Source: Hippasteria phrygiana
Lineage: Eukaryota; Echinodermata; Asteroidea; Valvatida; Goniasteridae
NCBI GenBank assembly: GCA_037893225.1
Contig: JAZGUH010000564.1
Coordinates: 558,001 to 622,000 of the forward strand
Length of the DNA stretch: 64,000 nucleotides
Reading direction: 5' to 3'
Shown: positions 28,281-41,033 of the stretch, in pieces
Numbering within the stretch: position 1 is the stretch's first letter
How the letters are laid out: every line of letters starts with the position of its first letter
Position numbers and translations under genes: made by a program
Notes under the pieces: model-generated
The model's database searches: none
What the model was told of the DNA's origin: nothing
The model's input: the letters and a program-made list of their open reading frames with translations, nothing else

Positions 28281-28613
28281 GTAAATTTGAATACATTTTC
28301 AAAGTGAACAAAGAAACTGGAAAACTGGATTCGAACCTGCGACCTCCGGGTTACCGTACCGGCGGTCTACCAACTGAGTTATCTTGCCCTATGTTGGCGG
28401 TCTCCCAAATTGTCAGTATCTTTGTTCGGGTGGGCGCTAGTCGGAAGTCATAAACCCAGAATGCCGTATATAGCCAGGGATCACACCCAATTTTACGATA
28501 CAACATGGGAAGCGACATTGCTGGGATTACTCAATGAGGATACCACTTTTTAACTTACAATTCGTCAAACAATCCACAAGGGAAACTGACTAGGTAAATT
28601 TGAATACATTTTC

Positions 28614-28803
28614 TATATGATGCACGATATGGGGCAGAGGGAACCCCCCTCTTTTGTGTTGGTCATTGTGTTCCCGGAATCTCAGGAATTCTTTTAAGAT
28701 CTCTAGGGAGGATGTGTTAGGTAACAATAGTCTGGAGAGTGTATAGGGAGGGTATAGGGACAAAAGGGGGGTACCACTCTGCCCCATATCGTCTTGGGTA
28801 TAT
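28614..28803. mobile_element. MITE-2 copy 1 (190 bp)
   Basis: Inverted ends share CGATATGGGGCAGAG followed by imperfectly paired ACCCCCC tracts. The element is flanked on both sides by CATTTTC (28,607-28,613 and 28,804-28,810), a 7-bp target duplication made from the array unit's own CATTTTC. The interior (TGTTCCCGGAATCTCAGG...) has no coding sequence. Confidence 0.85.
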
Positions 28804-30883
28804 CATTTTCAAAGTGAACAAAGAAACTGGCAGGAGCGGGATTCGAACCTGAGACCTCTGGGTTACCGTACCGGCGCTCTACCAACTGAGTTATCTTGCC
28901 CTATGTTGGTGGTCTCCAAAATTGTCAGTATCTTTGTTCGGGTGGGCGCTAGTCAGAAGTCATAAAACCAGAATGCCGTATATAGCCAGGGATCACACCA
29001 AATTTTACGATACAACCTGGGAAGCGACATTGTGGGGATCACTCAAGGAGGATACCACTTTTTATCAAAACAATTCGTCAAACAATCCACAAGGGAAACT
29101 GACAAGGTAAATTTGAATACATTTTCAAAGTGAACAAAGAAACTGGAAAACTGGATTCGAACCTGAGACCTCTGGGTTACCGTAGTTCGAATCCCTACAT
29201 TGTGGGGATAACGTAATGAGGATACGACTTTTTAACTGACAATTCGTCCGACAATCCAGAAGGGAAACTGACTTGGTAAATTTGAATAGGGGGGCCTACA
29301 TTTTCAAAGTGAACAAGAAACTAGCAGGAGCGGGATTCGAACCTGCGACCTCCGGGTTACCGTACCGGCGCTCTACCAACTGAGCTATCTTGCCCTATGT
29401 TGGCGGTCTCCCAAATTGTCAGTATCTTTGTTCGGGTGTGGGCGCTGGTCAGAAGTCATAAACCCAGAATGCCGTATAGCCAGGGATCACACCCAATTTT
29501 ACGATACAACCTGGGAAGCGACATTGTGGGGATCACTCAATGAGAGGATACGACTTTTTAACTTACAATTCGTCAAATCAACAAGGGAAACTGACTTGGT
29601 AAATTTAAATACACTTTCAAAGTAAACAAGAAACTGGCAGGAGCGGGATTCGAACCTGCGACCTCCGGGTTACCGTACTGGCGCTCTACCAAATGAGCTA
29701 TCTTGCCCTATGTTGGTGGTCTCCGAGCTCCCAAATTGTCAGTATCTTTGTACGGGTGGGCGCTAGTCAGAAGTCATCAACCCAGAATGCCATATATAGC
29801 CAGAGATCACACCCAATTTTACGATACAACCTGGGAAGCGACATTGTGGGGATCACTCAATGAGGATACCACTTTTTATCTTACAATTCGTCAAACAATC
29901 CACAAGGAAAACTGACTAGGTAAATTTGAATACATTTTCAAAGTGAACAAAGAAACTGGAAAACTGGATTCGAACCTGCGACCTCCGGGTTACCGTACCG
30001 GCGCTCTACCAACTGAGTTATCTTGCGCTATGTTGGCGGTCTCCCAAATTGTCAGTATCTTTGTTCGGGTGGGCGCTAGTCGGAAGTCATAAACCCAGAA
30101 TGCCGTATATAGCCAGGGATCACACCCAATTTTACGATACAACCTGGGAAGCGACATTGTGGGGATCACTCAATGAGGATACGACTTTTTAACTTACAAT
30201 TCGTCAAATCCATAAGGGAAACTGACTTGGTAAATTTAAATACACTTTCAAAGTAAACAAGAAACTGGCAGGAGCGGGATTCGAACCTGCGACCTCCGGG
30301 TTACCGTACTGGCGCTCTACCAAATGAGCTATCTTGCCCTATGTTGGTGGTCTCCGAACTCCCAAATTGTCAGTATCTTTGTACGGGTGGGCGCTAGTCA
30401 GAAGTCATCAACCCAGAATGCCATATATAGCCAGAGATCACACCCAATTTTACGATACAACCTGGGAAGCGACATTGTGGGGATCACTCAATGAGGATAC
30501 CACTTTTTATCTTACAATTCGTCAAACAATCCACAAAGAAAACTGACTAGGTAAATTTGAATACATTTTCAAAGTGAACAAAGAAACTGGAAAACTGGAT
30601 TCGAACCTGCGACCTCCGGGTTACCGTACCGGCGGTCTACCAACTGAGTTATCTTGCCCTATGTTGGCGGTCTCCCAAATTGTCAGTATCTTTGTTCGGG
30701 TGGGCGCTAGTCGGAAGTCATAAACCCAGAATGCCGTATATAGCCAGGGATCACACCCAATTTTACGATACAACATGGGAAGCGACATTGCTGGGATTAC
30801 TCAATGAGGATACCACTTTTTAACTTACAATTCGTCAAACAATCCACAAGGGAAACTGACTAGGTAAATTTGAATACATTTTC

Positions 30884-31073
30884 TATATGATGCACGATAT
30901 GGGGCAGAGGGAACCCCCCTCTTTTGTGTTGGTCATTGTGTTCCCGGAATCTCAGGAATTCTTTTAAGATCTCTAGGAAGGATGTGTTAGGTAACAATAG
31001 TCTGGAGAGTGTATAGGGAGGGTATAGGGACAAAAGGGGGGTACCACTCTGCCCCATATCGTCTTGGGTATAT
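30884..31073. mobile_element. MITE-2 copy 2
   Basis: Nearly identical to copy 1 (one visible change, CTAGGAAGG), same unit position and flanks, 2,270 bp away. Confidence 0.85.
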
Positions 31074-33135
31074 CATTTTCAAAGTGAACAAAGAAACTGG
31101 CAGGAGCGGGATTCGAACCTGAGACCTCTGGGTTACCGTACCGGCGCTCTACCAACTGAGTTATCTTGCCCTATGTTGGTGGTCTCCAAAATTGTCAGTA
31201 TCTTTGTTCGGGTGGGCGCTAGTCAGAAGTCATAAACCCAGAATGCCGTATATAGCCAGGGATCACACCAAATTTTACGATACAACCTGGGAAGCGACAT
31301 TGTGGGGATCACTCAATGAGGATACCACTTTTTATCTAAACAATTCGTCAAACAATCCACAAGGGAAACTGACTAGGTAAATTTGAATACATTTTCAAAG
31401 TGAACAAAGAAACTGGAAAACTGGATTCGAACCTGAGACCTCTGGGTTACCGTAGTTCGAATCCCTACATTGTGGGGATAACGTAATGAGGATACGACTT
31501 TTTAACTGACAATTCGTCCGACAATCCAGAAGGGAAACTGACTTGGTAAATTTGAATAGGGGGGCCTACATTTTCAAAGTGAACAAGAAACTAGCAGGAG
31601 CGGGATTCGAACCTGCGACCTCCGGGTTACCGTACCGGCGCTCTACCAACTGAGCTATCTTGCCCTATGTTGGCGGTCTCCCAAATTGTCAGTATCTTTG
31701 TTCGGGTGTGGGCGCTGGTCAGAAGTCATAAACCCAGAATGCCGTATAGCCAGGGATCACACCCAATTTTACGATACAACCTGGGAAGCGACATTGTGGG
31801 GATCACTCAATGAGAGGATACGACTTTTTAACTTACAATTCGTCAAATCAACAAGGGAAACTGACTTGGTAAATTTAAATACACTTTCAAAGTAAACAAG
31901 AAACTGGCAGGAGCGGGATTCGAACCTGCGACCTCCAGGTTACCGTACTGGCGCTCTACCAAATGAGCTATCTTGCCCTATGTTGGTGGTCTCCGAACTC
32001 CCAAATTGTCAGTATCTTTGTACGGGTGGGCGCTAGTCAGAAGTCATCAACCCAGAATGCCATATATAGCCAGAGATCACACCCAATTTTACGATACAAC
32101 CTGGGAAGCGACATTGTGGGGATCACTCAATGAGGATACCACTTTTTATCTTACAATTCGTCAAACAATCCACAAGGAAAACTGACTAGGTAAATTTGAA
32201 TACATTTTCAAAGTGAACAAAGAAACTGGAAAACTGGATTCGAACCTGAGACCTCTGGGTTACCGTAGTTCGAATCCCTACATTGTGGGGATAACGTAAT
32301 GAGGATACTACTTTTTAACTGACAATTCGTCCGACAATCCAGAAGGGAAACTGACTTGGTAAATTTGAATAGGGGGCCTACATTTTCAAAGTGAACAAGA
32401 AACTGGCAGGAGCGGGATTCGAACCTGCGACCTCTGGGTTACCGTACTGGCCCTCTACCAACTGAGCTATCTTGCCCTATGTTGGTGGTCTCCCAAATTG
32501 TCAGTATCTTTGTACGGGTGGGCGCTAGTCAGAAGTCATCAACCCAGAATGCCCAATTTTACGATACAACCCGGGAAGCGACATTGTGGGAATCACTCAA
32601 TGAGGATACCACTTTTTATCTTACAATTCGTCAAACAATCCACAAGGGAAACTGACTAGGTAAATTTGAATACATTTTCAAAGTGAAATTGAGACCTCTG
32701 GGTTACCGTAGTTCGAATCCCCACATTGTGGGGATCACTTAATGAGGATACGACTTTTAAACTTACAGTTCGTCCGACAATCCAGAAGGGAAACTGACTC
32801 GGTAAATTTGAATACATTTTAAAAGTAAACAAGAAACTGGCAGGAGCGGGATTCGAACCTGCGACCTCCGGGTTACCGTACCGGCGCTCTACCAACTGAG
32901 TTATCTTGCCCTATGTTGGCGGTCTCCCAAATTGTCAGTATCTTTGTTCGGGTGGGCGCTAGTCGGAAGTCATAAACCCAGAATGCCGTATATAGCCAGG
33001 GATCACACCCAATTTTACGATACAACATGGGAAGCGACATTGTGGGGATTACTCAATGAGGATACCATTTTTTAACTTACAATTCGTCAAACAATCCGCG
33101 AGGGAAACTGACTAGGTAAATTTGAATACATTTTC

Positions 33136-33319
33136 TATATGATGCACCATATGGGGCAGAGGGAACCCCCCTTTTGTGTTGGTCATTGTGTTCCCGGAAT
33201 CTCAGGAATTCTTTTAAGATCTCTAGGGAGGATGTGTTAGGTAACAATAGTCTGGAGAGTGTATAGGGTATAGGGACAAAAGGGGGGTACCACTCTGCCC
33301 CATATCGTCCTGGGTATAT
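33136..33319. mobile_element. MITE-2 copy 3 (short form, 184 bp)
   Basis: Sub-type lacking part of the GGGAGGGTATAGG segment and with two bases fewer near the left end; same CATTTTC flanks. Confidence 0.85.
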
Positions 33320-34437
33320 CATTTTCAAAGTGAACAAAGAAACTGGCAGGAGCGGGATTCGAACCTGAGACCTCCGGGTTACCGTACCGGCGCTCTACCA
33401 ACTGAGCTATCTTGCCCTATGTTGGTGGTCTCCAAAATTGTCAGTATCTTTGTTCGAGTGGGCGCTAGTCAGAAGTCATAAACCCAGAATGCCGTATATA
33501 GCCAGGGATCACACCCAATTTTACGATACAACCTGGGAAGCTACATTGTGGGGATCACTCAATGAGGATACCACTTTTTATCTAAACAATTCGTCACACA
33601 ATCCACAAGGGAAACTGACTAGGTAAATTTGAATACATTTTCAAAGTGAACAAAGAAACTGGAAAACTGGATTCGAACCTGAGACCTCTGGGTTACCGTA
33701 GTTCGAATCCCTACATTGTGGGGATAACGTAATGAGGATACGACTTTTTAACTGACAATTCGTCCGACAATCCAGAAGGGAAACTGACTAGGTAAATTTG
33801 AATACATTTTCAAAGTGAACAAAGAAACTGGAAAACTGGATTCGAACCTGCGACCTCTGGGTTACCGTACCGGCGGTCTACCAACTGAGTTATCTTGCCC
33901 TATGTTGGCGGTCTCCCAAATTGTCAGTATCTTTGTTCGGGTGGGCGCTAGTCGGAAGTCATCAACCCAGAATGCCGTATATAGCCAGGGATCACACCCA
34001 ATTTTACGATACAACATGGGAAGCGACATTGCTGGGATTACTCAATGAGGATACCACTTTTTAACTTACAATTCGTCAAACAATCCACAAGGGAAACTGA
34101 CTAGGTAAATTTGAATACATTTTCAAAGTGAACAAAGAAACTGGAAAACTGGATTCGAACCTGCGACCTCCGGGTTACCGTACCGGCGGTCTACCAACTG
34201 AGTTATCTTGCCCTATGTTGGCGGTCTCCCAAATTGTCAGTATCTTTGTTCGGGTGGGCGCTAGTCGGAAGTCATAAACCCAGAATGCCGTATATAGCCA
34301 GGGATCACACCCAATTTTACGATACAACATGGGAAGCGACATTGCTGGGATTACTCAATGAGGATACCACTTTTTAACTTACAATTCGTCAAACAATCCA
34401 CAAGGGAAACTGACTAGGTAAATTTGAATACATTTTC

Positions 34438-34627
34438 TATATGATGCACGATATGGGGCAGAGGGAACCCCCCTCTTTTGTGTTGGTCATTGTGTTCCCG
34501 GAATCTCAGGAATTCTTTTAAGATCTCTAGGGAGGATGTGTTAGGTAACAATAGTCTGGAGAGTGTATAGGGAGGGTATAGGGACAAAAGGGGGGTACCA
34601 CTCTGCCCCATATCGTCTTGGGTATAT
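34438..34627. mobile_element. MITE-2 copy 4
   Basis: Long form, 3,554 bp from copy 2, amplified as part of the higher-order repeat. Confidence 0.85.
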
Positions 34628-36689
34628 CATTTTCAAAGTGAACAAAGAAACTGGCAGGAGCGGGATTCGAACCTGAGACCTCTGGGTTACCGTACCGGCG
34701 CTCTACCAACTGAGTTATCTTGCCCTATGTTGGTGGTCTCCAAAATTGTCAGTATCTTTGTTCGGGTGGGCGCTAGTCAGAAGTCATAAACCCAGAATGC
34801 CGTATATAGCCAGGGATCACACCAAATTTTACGATACAACCTGGGAAGCGACATTGTGGGGATCACTCAAGGAGGATACCACTTTTTATCTAAACAATTC
34901 GTCAAACAATCCACAAGGGAAACTGACTAGGTAAATTTGAATACATTTTCAAAGTGAACAAAGAAACTGGAAAACTGGATTCGAACCTGAGACCTCTGGG
35001 TTACCGTAGTTCGAATCCCTACATTGTGGGGATAACGTAATGAGGATACGACTTTTTAACTGACAATTCGTCCGACAATCCAGAAGGGAAACTGACTTGG
35101 TAAATTTGAATAGGGGGGCCTACATTTTCAAAGTGAACAAGAAACTAGCAGGAGCGGGATTCGAACCTGCGACCTCCGGGTTACCGTACCGGCGCTCTAC
35201 CAACTGAGCTATCTTGCCCTATGTTGGCGGTCTCCCAAATTGTCAGTATCTTTGTTCGGGTGTGGGCGCTGGTCAGAAGTCATGAACCCAGAATGCCGTA
35301 TAGCCAGGGATCACACCCAATTTTACGATACAACCTGGGAAGCGACATTGTGGGGATCACTCAATGAGAGGATACGACTTTTTAACTTACAATTCGTCAA
35401 ATCAACAAGGGAAACTGACTTGGTAAATTTAAATACACTTTCAAAGTAAACAAGAAACTGGCAGGAGCGGGATTCGAACCTGCGACCTCCGGGTTACCGT
35501 ACTGGCGCTCTACCAAATGAGCTATCTTGCCCTATGTTGGTGGTCTTCGAGCTCCCAAATTGTCAGTATCTTTGTACGGGTGGGCGCTAGTCAGAAGTCA
35601 TCAACCCAGAATGCCATATATAGCCAGAGATCACACCCAATTTTACGATACAACCTGGGAAGCGACATTGTGGGGATCACTCAATGAGGATACCACTTTT
35701 TATCTTACAATTCGTCAAACAATCCACAAGGAAAACTGACTAGGTAAATTTGAATACATTTTCAAAGTGAACAAAGAAACTGGAAAACTGGATTCGAACC
35801 TGAGACCTCTGGGTTACCGTAGTTCGAATCCCTACATTGTGGGGATAACGTAATGAGGATACGACTTTTTAACTGACAATTCGTCCGACAATCCAGAAGG
35901 GAAACTGACTTGGTAAATTTGAATAGGGGGCCTACATTTTCAAAGTGAACAAGAAACTGGCAGGAGCGGGATTCGAACCTGCGACCTCTGGGTTACCGTA
36001 CTGGCCCTCTACCAACTGAGCTATCTTGCCCTATGTTGGTGGTCTCCCAAATTGTCAGTATCTTTGTACGGGTGGGCGCTAGTCAGAAGTCATCAACCCA
36101 GAATGCCCAATTTTACGATACAACCCGGGAAGCGACATTGTGGGGATCACTCAATGAGGATACCACTTTTTATCTTACAATTCGTCAAACAATCCACAAG
36201 GGAAACTGACTAGGTAAATTTGAATACATTTTCAAAGTGAAACTGAGACCTCTGGGTTACCGTAGTTCGAATCCCCACATTGTGGGGATCACTTAATGAG
36301 GATACGACTTTTAAACTTACAGTTCGTCAGACAATCCAGAAGGGAAACTGACTCGGTAAATTTGAACACATTTTAAAAGTAAACAAGAAACTGGCAGGAG
36401 CGGGATTCGAACCTGCGACCTCCGGGTTACCGTACCGGCGCTCTACCAACTGAGTTATCTTGCCCTATGTTGGCGGTCTCCCAAATTGTCAGTATCTTTG
36501 TTCGGGTGGGCGCTAGTCGGAAGTCATAAACCCAGAATGCCGTATATAGCCAGGGATCACACCCAATTTTACGATACAACATGGGAAGCGACATTGTGGG
36601 GATTACTCAATGAGGATACCATTTTTTAACTTACAATTCGTCAAACAATCCGCGAGGGAAACTGACTAGGTAAATTTGAATACATTTTC

Positions 36690-36873
36690 TATATGATGCA
36701 CGATATGGGGCAGAGGGAACCCCCCTTTTGTGTTGGTCATTGTGTTCCCGGAATCTCAGGAATTCTTTTAAGATATCTAGGGAGGATGTGTTAGGTAACA
36801 ATAGTCTGGAGAGTGTATAGGGTATAGGGACAAAAGGGGGGTACCACTCTGCCCCATATCGTCCTGGGTATAT
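36690..36873. mobile_element. MITE-2 copy 5 (short form)
   Basis: Short form, 3,554 bp from copy 3. Confidence 0.85.
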
Positions 36874-38767
36874 CATTTTCAAAGTGAACAAAGAAACTGG
36901 CAGGAGCGGGATTCGAACCTGAGACCTCCGGGTTACCGTACGGGCGCTCTACCAACTGAGCTATCTTGCCCTATGTTGGTGGTCTCCAAAATTGTCAGTA
37001 TCTTTGTTCGAGTGGGCGCTAGTCAGAAGTCATAAACCCAGAATGCCGTATATAGCCAGGGATCACACCCAATTTTACGATACAACCTGGGAAGCTACAT
37101 TGTGGGGATCACTCAATGAGGATACCACTTTTTATCTAAACAATTCGTCACACAATCCACAAGGGAAACTGACTAGGTAAATTTGAATACATTTTCAAAG
37201 TGAACAAAGAAACTGGAAAACTGGATTCGAACCTGAGACCTCTGGGTTACCGTAGTTCGAATCCCTACATTGTGGGGATAACGTAATGAGGATACGACTT
37301 TTTAACTGACAATTCGTCCGACAATCCAGAAGGGAAACTGACTAGGTAAATTTGAATACATTTTCAAAGTGAACAAAGAAACTGGAAAACTGGATTCGAA
37401 CCTGCGACCTCCGGGTTACCGTACCGGCGGTCTACCAACTGAGTTATCTTGCCCTATGTTGGCGGTCTCCCAAATTGTCAGTATCTTTGTTCGGGTGGGC
37501 GCTAGTCGGAAGTCATCAACCCAGAATGCCGTATATAGCCAGGGATCACACCCAATTTTACGATACAACATGGGAAGCGACATTGCTGGGATTACTCAAT
37601 GAGGATACCACTTTTTAACTTACAATTCGTCAAACAATCCACAAGGGAAACTGACTAGGTAAATTTGAATACATTTTCAAAGTGAACAAAGAAACTGGAA
37701 AACTGGATTCGAACCTGCGACCTCCGGGTTACCGTACCGGCGCTCTACCAACTGAGTTATCTTGCCCTATGTTGGCGGTCTCCCAAATTGTCAGTATCTT
37801 TGTTCGGGTGGGCGCTAGTCGGAAGTCATAAACCCAGAATGCCGTATATAGCCAGGGATCACACCAAATTTTACGATACAACCTGGGAAGCGACATTGTG
37901 GGGATCACTCAATGAGGATACCACTTTTTATCTTACAATTCGTCAAACAATCCACAAGGAAAACTGACTAGGTAAATTTGAATACATTTTCAAAGTGAAA
38001 CTGAGACCTCTGGGTTACCGTAGTTCGAATCCCCACATTGTGGGGATCACTTAATGAGGATACGACTTTTTAACTTACAGTTCGTCCGACAATCCACAAG
38101 GGAAACTGACTTGGTAAATTTAAATACACTTTCAAAGTAAACAAGAAACTGGCAGGAGCGGGATTCGAACCTGCGACCTCCGGGTTACCGTACTGGCGCT
38201 CTACCAAATGAGCTATCTTGCCCTATGTTGGTGGTCTCCGAGCTCCCAAATTGTCAGTATCTTTGTACGGGTGGGCGCTAGTCAGAAGTCATCAACCCAG
38301 AATGCCATATATAGCCAGAGATCACACCCAATTTTACGATACAACCTGGGAAGCGACATTGTGGGGATCACTCAATGAGGATACCACTTTTTATCTTACA
38401 ATTCGTCAAACAATCCACAAGGAAAACTGACTAGGTAAATTTGAATACATTTTCAAAGTGAACAAAGAAACTGGAAAACTGGATTCGAACCTGCGACCTC
38501 CGGGTTACCGTACCGGCGGTCTACCAACTGAGTTATCTTGCCCTATGTTGGCGGTCTCCCAAATTGTCAGTATCTTTGTTCGGGTGGGCGCTAGTCGGAA
38601 GTCATAAACCCAGAATGCCGTATATAGCCAGGGATCACACCCAATTTTACGATACAACATGGGAAGCGACATTGCTGGGATTACTCAATGAGGATACCAC
38701 TTTTTAACTTACAATTCGTCAAACAATCCACAAGGGAAACTGACTAGGTAAATTTGAATACATTTTC

Positions 38768-38957
38768 TATATGATGCACGATATGGGGCAGAGGGAACCC
38801 CCCTCTTTTGTGTTGGTCATTGTGTTCCCGGAATCTCAGGAATTCTTTTAAGATCTCTAGGGAGGATGTGTTAGGTAACAATAGTCTGGAGAGTGTATAG
38901 GGAGGGTATAGGGACAAAAGGGGGGTACCACTCTGCCCCATATCGTCTTGGGTATAT
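38768..38957. mobile_element. MITE-2 copy 6
   Basis: Long form, 4,330 bp from copy 4; last copy before the array ends. Confidence 0.85.
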
Positions 38958-41033
38958 CATTTTCAAAGTGAACAAAGAAACTGGCAGGAGCGGGATTCGA
39001 ACCTGAGACCTCTGGGTTACCGTACCGGCGCTCTACCAACTGAGTTATCTTGCCCTATGTTGGTGGTCTCCAAAATTGTCAGTATCTTTGTTCGGGTGGG
39101 CGCTAGTCAGAAGTCATAAACCCAGAATGCCGTATATAGCCAGGGATCACACCAAATTTTACGATACAACCTGGGAAGCGACATTGTGGGGATCACTCAA
39201 TGAGGATACGACTTTTTAACTTACAATTCGTCAAATCAACAAGGGAAACTGACTTGGTAAATTTAAATACACTTTCAAAGTAAACAAGAAACTGGCAGGA
39301 GCGGGATTCGAACCTGCGACCTCCGGGTTACCGTACTGGCGCTCTACCAAATGAGCTATCTTGCCCTATGTTGGTGGTCTCCGAGCTCCCAAATTGTCAG
39401 TATCTTTGTACTGGTGGGCGCTAGTCAGAAGTCATCAACCCATAATGCCATATATAGCCAGAGATCACACCCAATTTTACGATACAACCTGGGAAGCGAC
39501 ATTGTGGGGATCACTCAATGAGGATACCACTTTTTATCTTACAATTCGTCAAACAATCCACAAGGAAAACTGACTAGGTAAATTTGAATACATTTTCAAA
39601 GTGAACAAAGAAACTGGAAAACTGGATTCGAACCTGAGACCTCTGGGTTACCGTAGTTCGAATCCCTACATTGTGGGGATAACGTAATGAGGATACGACT
39701 TTTTAACTGACAATTCGTCCCACAATCCAGAAGGGAAACTGACTTGGTAAATTTGAATAGGGGGGCCTACATTTTCAAAGTGAACAAGAAACTGGCAGGA
39801 GCGGGATTCGAACCTGCGACCTCTGGGTTACCGTACTGGCCCTCTACCAACTGAGCTATCTTGCCCTATGTTGGTGGACTCCCAAATTGTCAGTATCTTT
39901 GTACGGGTGGGCGCTAGTCAGAAGTCATCAACCCAGAATGCCCAATTTTACGATACAACCCGGGAAGCGACATTGCTGGGATTACTCAATGAGGATACCA
40001 CTTTTTGACTTACAATTCGTCAAACAATCCACAAGGGAAACTGACTAGGTAAATTTGAATACATTTTCAAAGTGAACCTGAGACCTCTGGGTTACCGTAG
40101 TTCGAATCCCGACGCTGTGGGGATCACTTAATGAGGATACGACTCTTTAACTTACAGTTCGTCCGACAATCCACAAGGGAAACTGACTTAGTAAATTCAA
40201 ATAGGGGGGCCTACATTTTCAAAGTGAACAAGAAACTGGCAGGAGCGGGATTCGAACCTGCGACCTCCGGGTTACCGTACCGGCGCTCTACTTTTGTTGG
40301 CGGTCTCCCAACTTGTCATTATCTTTGTTCGGGTGGGCGCTAGTCAGAAGTCATCAACACAAAATGCCGTATAGCCAGGGATCACACCCAATTTTACGAT
40401 ACAACCTGGGAAGCGACATTGTGGGGATCACTCAATGAGGATACGACTTTTTAACTTACAATTCGTCAAATCCACAAGGGAAACTGACTTGGTAAATTTA
40501 AATACAGTTTCAAAGTTAACAAGAAACTGGCAGGAGCGGGATTCGAACCTGCGACCTCCGGGTTACCGTACTGGCGCTCTACCAAATGAGCTATCTTGCC
40601 CTATGTTGGTGGTCTCCCAAATTGTCAGTATCTTTGTACGGGTGGGCGCTAGTCAGAAGTCATCAACCCAGAATGCCATATATAGCCAGGGATCACACCC
40701 AATTTTACGATACAACCTGGGAAGCGACATTGTGGGGATCACTCAATGAGGATACCATTTTGTATCCTACAATTCGTCAAACAATCCACAAGGAAAACTG
40801 ACTAGGTAAATTTGAATACATTTTCAAAGTGAACAAAGAAACTGGCAGGAGCGGGATTTCAACTTGGGACCTCCGGGTTACCGTACCGGCGCTCTACAAA
40901 CTGAGCTATCTTGCCCTATGTTGGCGGTCTCCCACATTGTCAGTATCTTTGTTCGGGTGGGCGCTAGTCAGAAGTCATAAACCCAGAATGCCGTATATAG
41001 CCAGGGATCACACCCAGTTTTACGATACAACCT

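Larger units (their letters stand above)
30570..37700. repeat. Two tandem copies of a ~3,554-bp higher-order repeat
   Basis: Two MITE-2 copies (30,884 and 33,136) and their flanking units recur displaced by exactly 3,554 bp (34,438 and 36,690). The preceding 2,270-bp interval (28,614 to 30,884) and the later 4,330-bp interval (34,438 to 38,768) are related partial copies. Confidence 0.8.
17300..41033 (-). repeat. Tandem array block 2: diverged full and deletion units
   Basis: Same family and orientation as block 1 but more diverged. Full units alternate irregularly with 170-bp deletion units. Full units here usually read CTGGCAGGAGCGGG instead of CTGGCAAGAGCGGG. Several carry an AGGGGGGCCTACATTTTC variant of the tail. 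The array stops mid-unit near 41,033, where unrelated DNA begins with CACTGCAAAAAACG. MITE-1 does not occur here; MITE-2 does. Confidence 0.93.

Noticed and set aside
28590..38985. Recurrent minus-strand frames of 60-86 codons across MITE-2
   Set aside because: They span MITE ends and array sequence and change at the two MITE forms; no conserved protein.
171..40750. Dozens of near-identical 60-104-codon plus-strand frames
   Set aside because: They run antisense to the tRNA-like box, start and stop at the same point of each repeat unit, and change with unit sub-type; no start or codon signal suggests real genes.
1..41033. CRISPR array
   Set aside because: Units of 312 bp with no alternating unique spacers, and a eukaryotic context.
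1..41033. Centromeric satellite
   Set aside because: The higher-order structure would fit, but nothing in the sequence shows a centromere; this needs CENP-A data.
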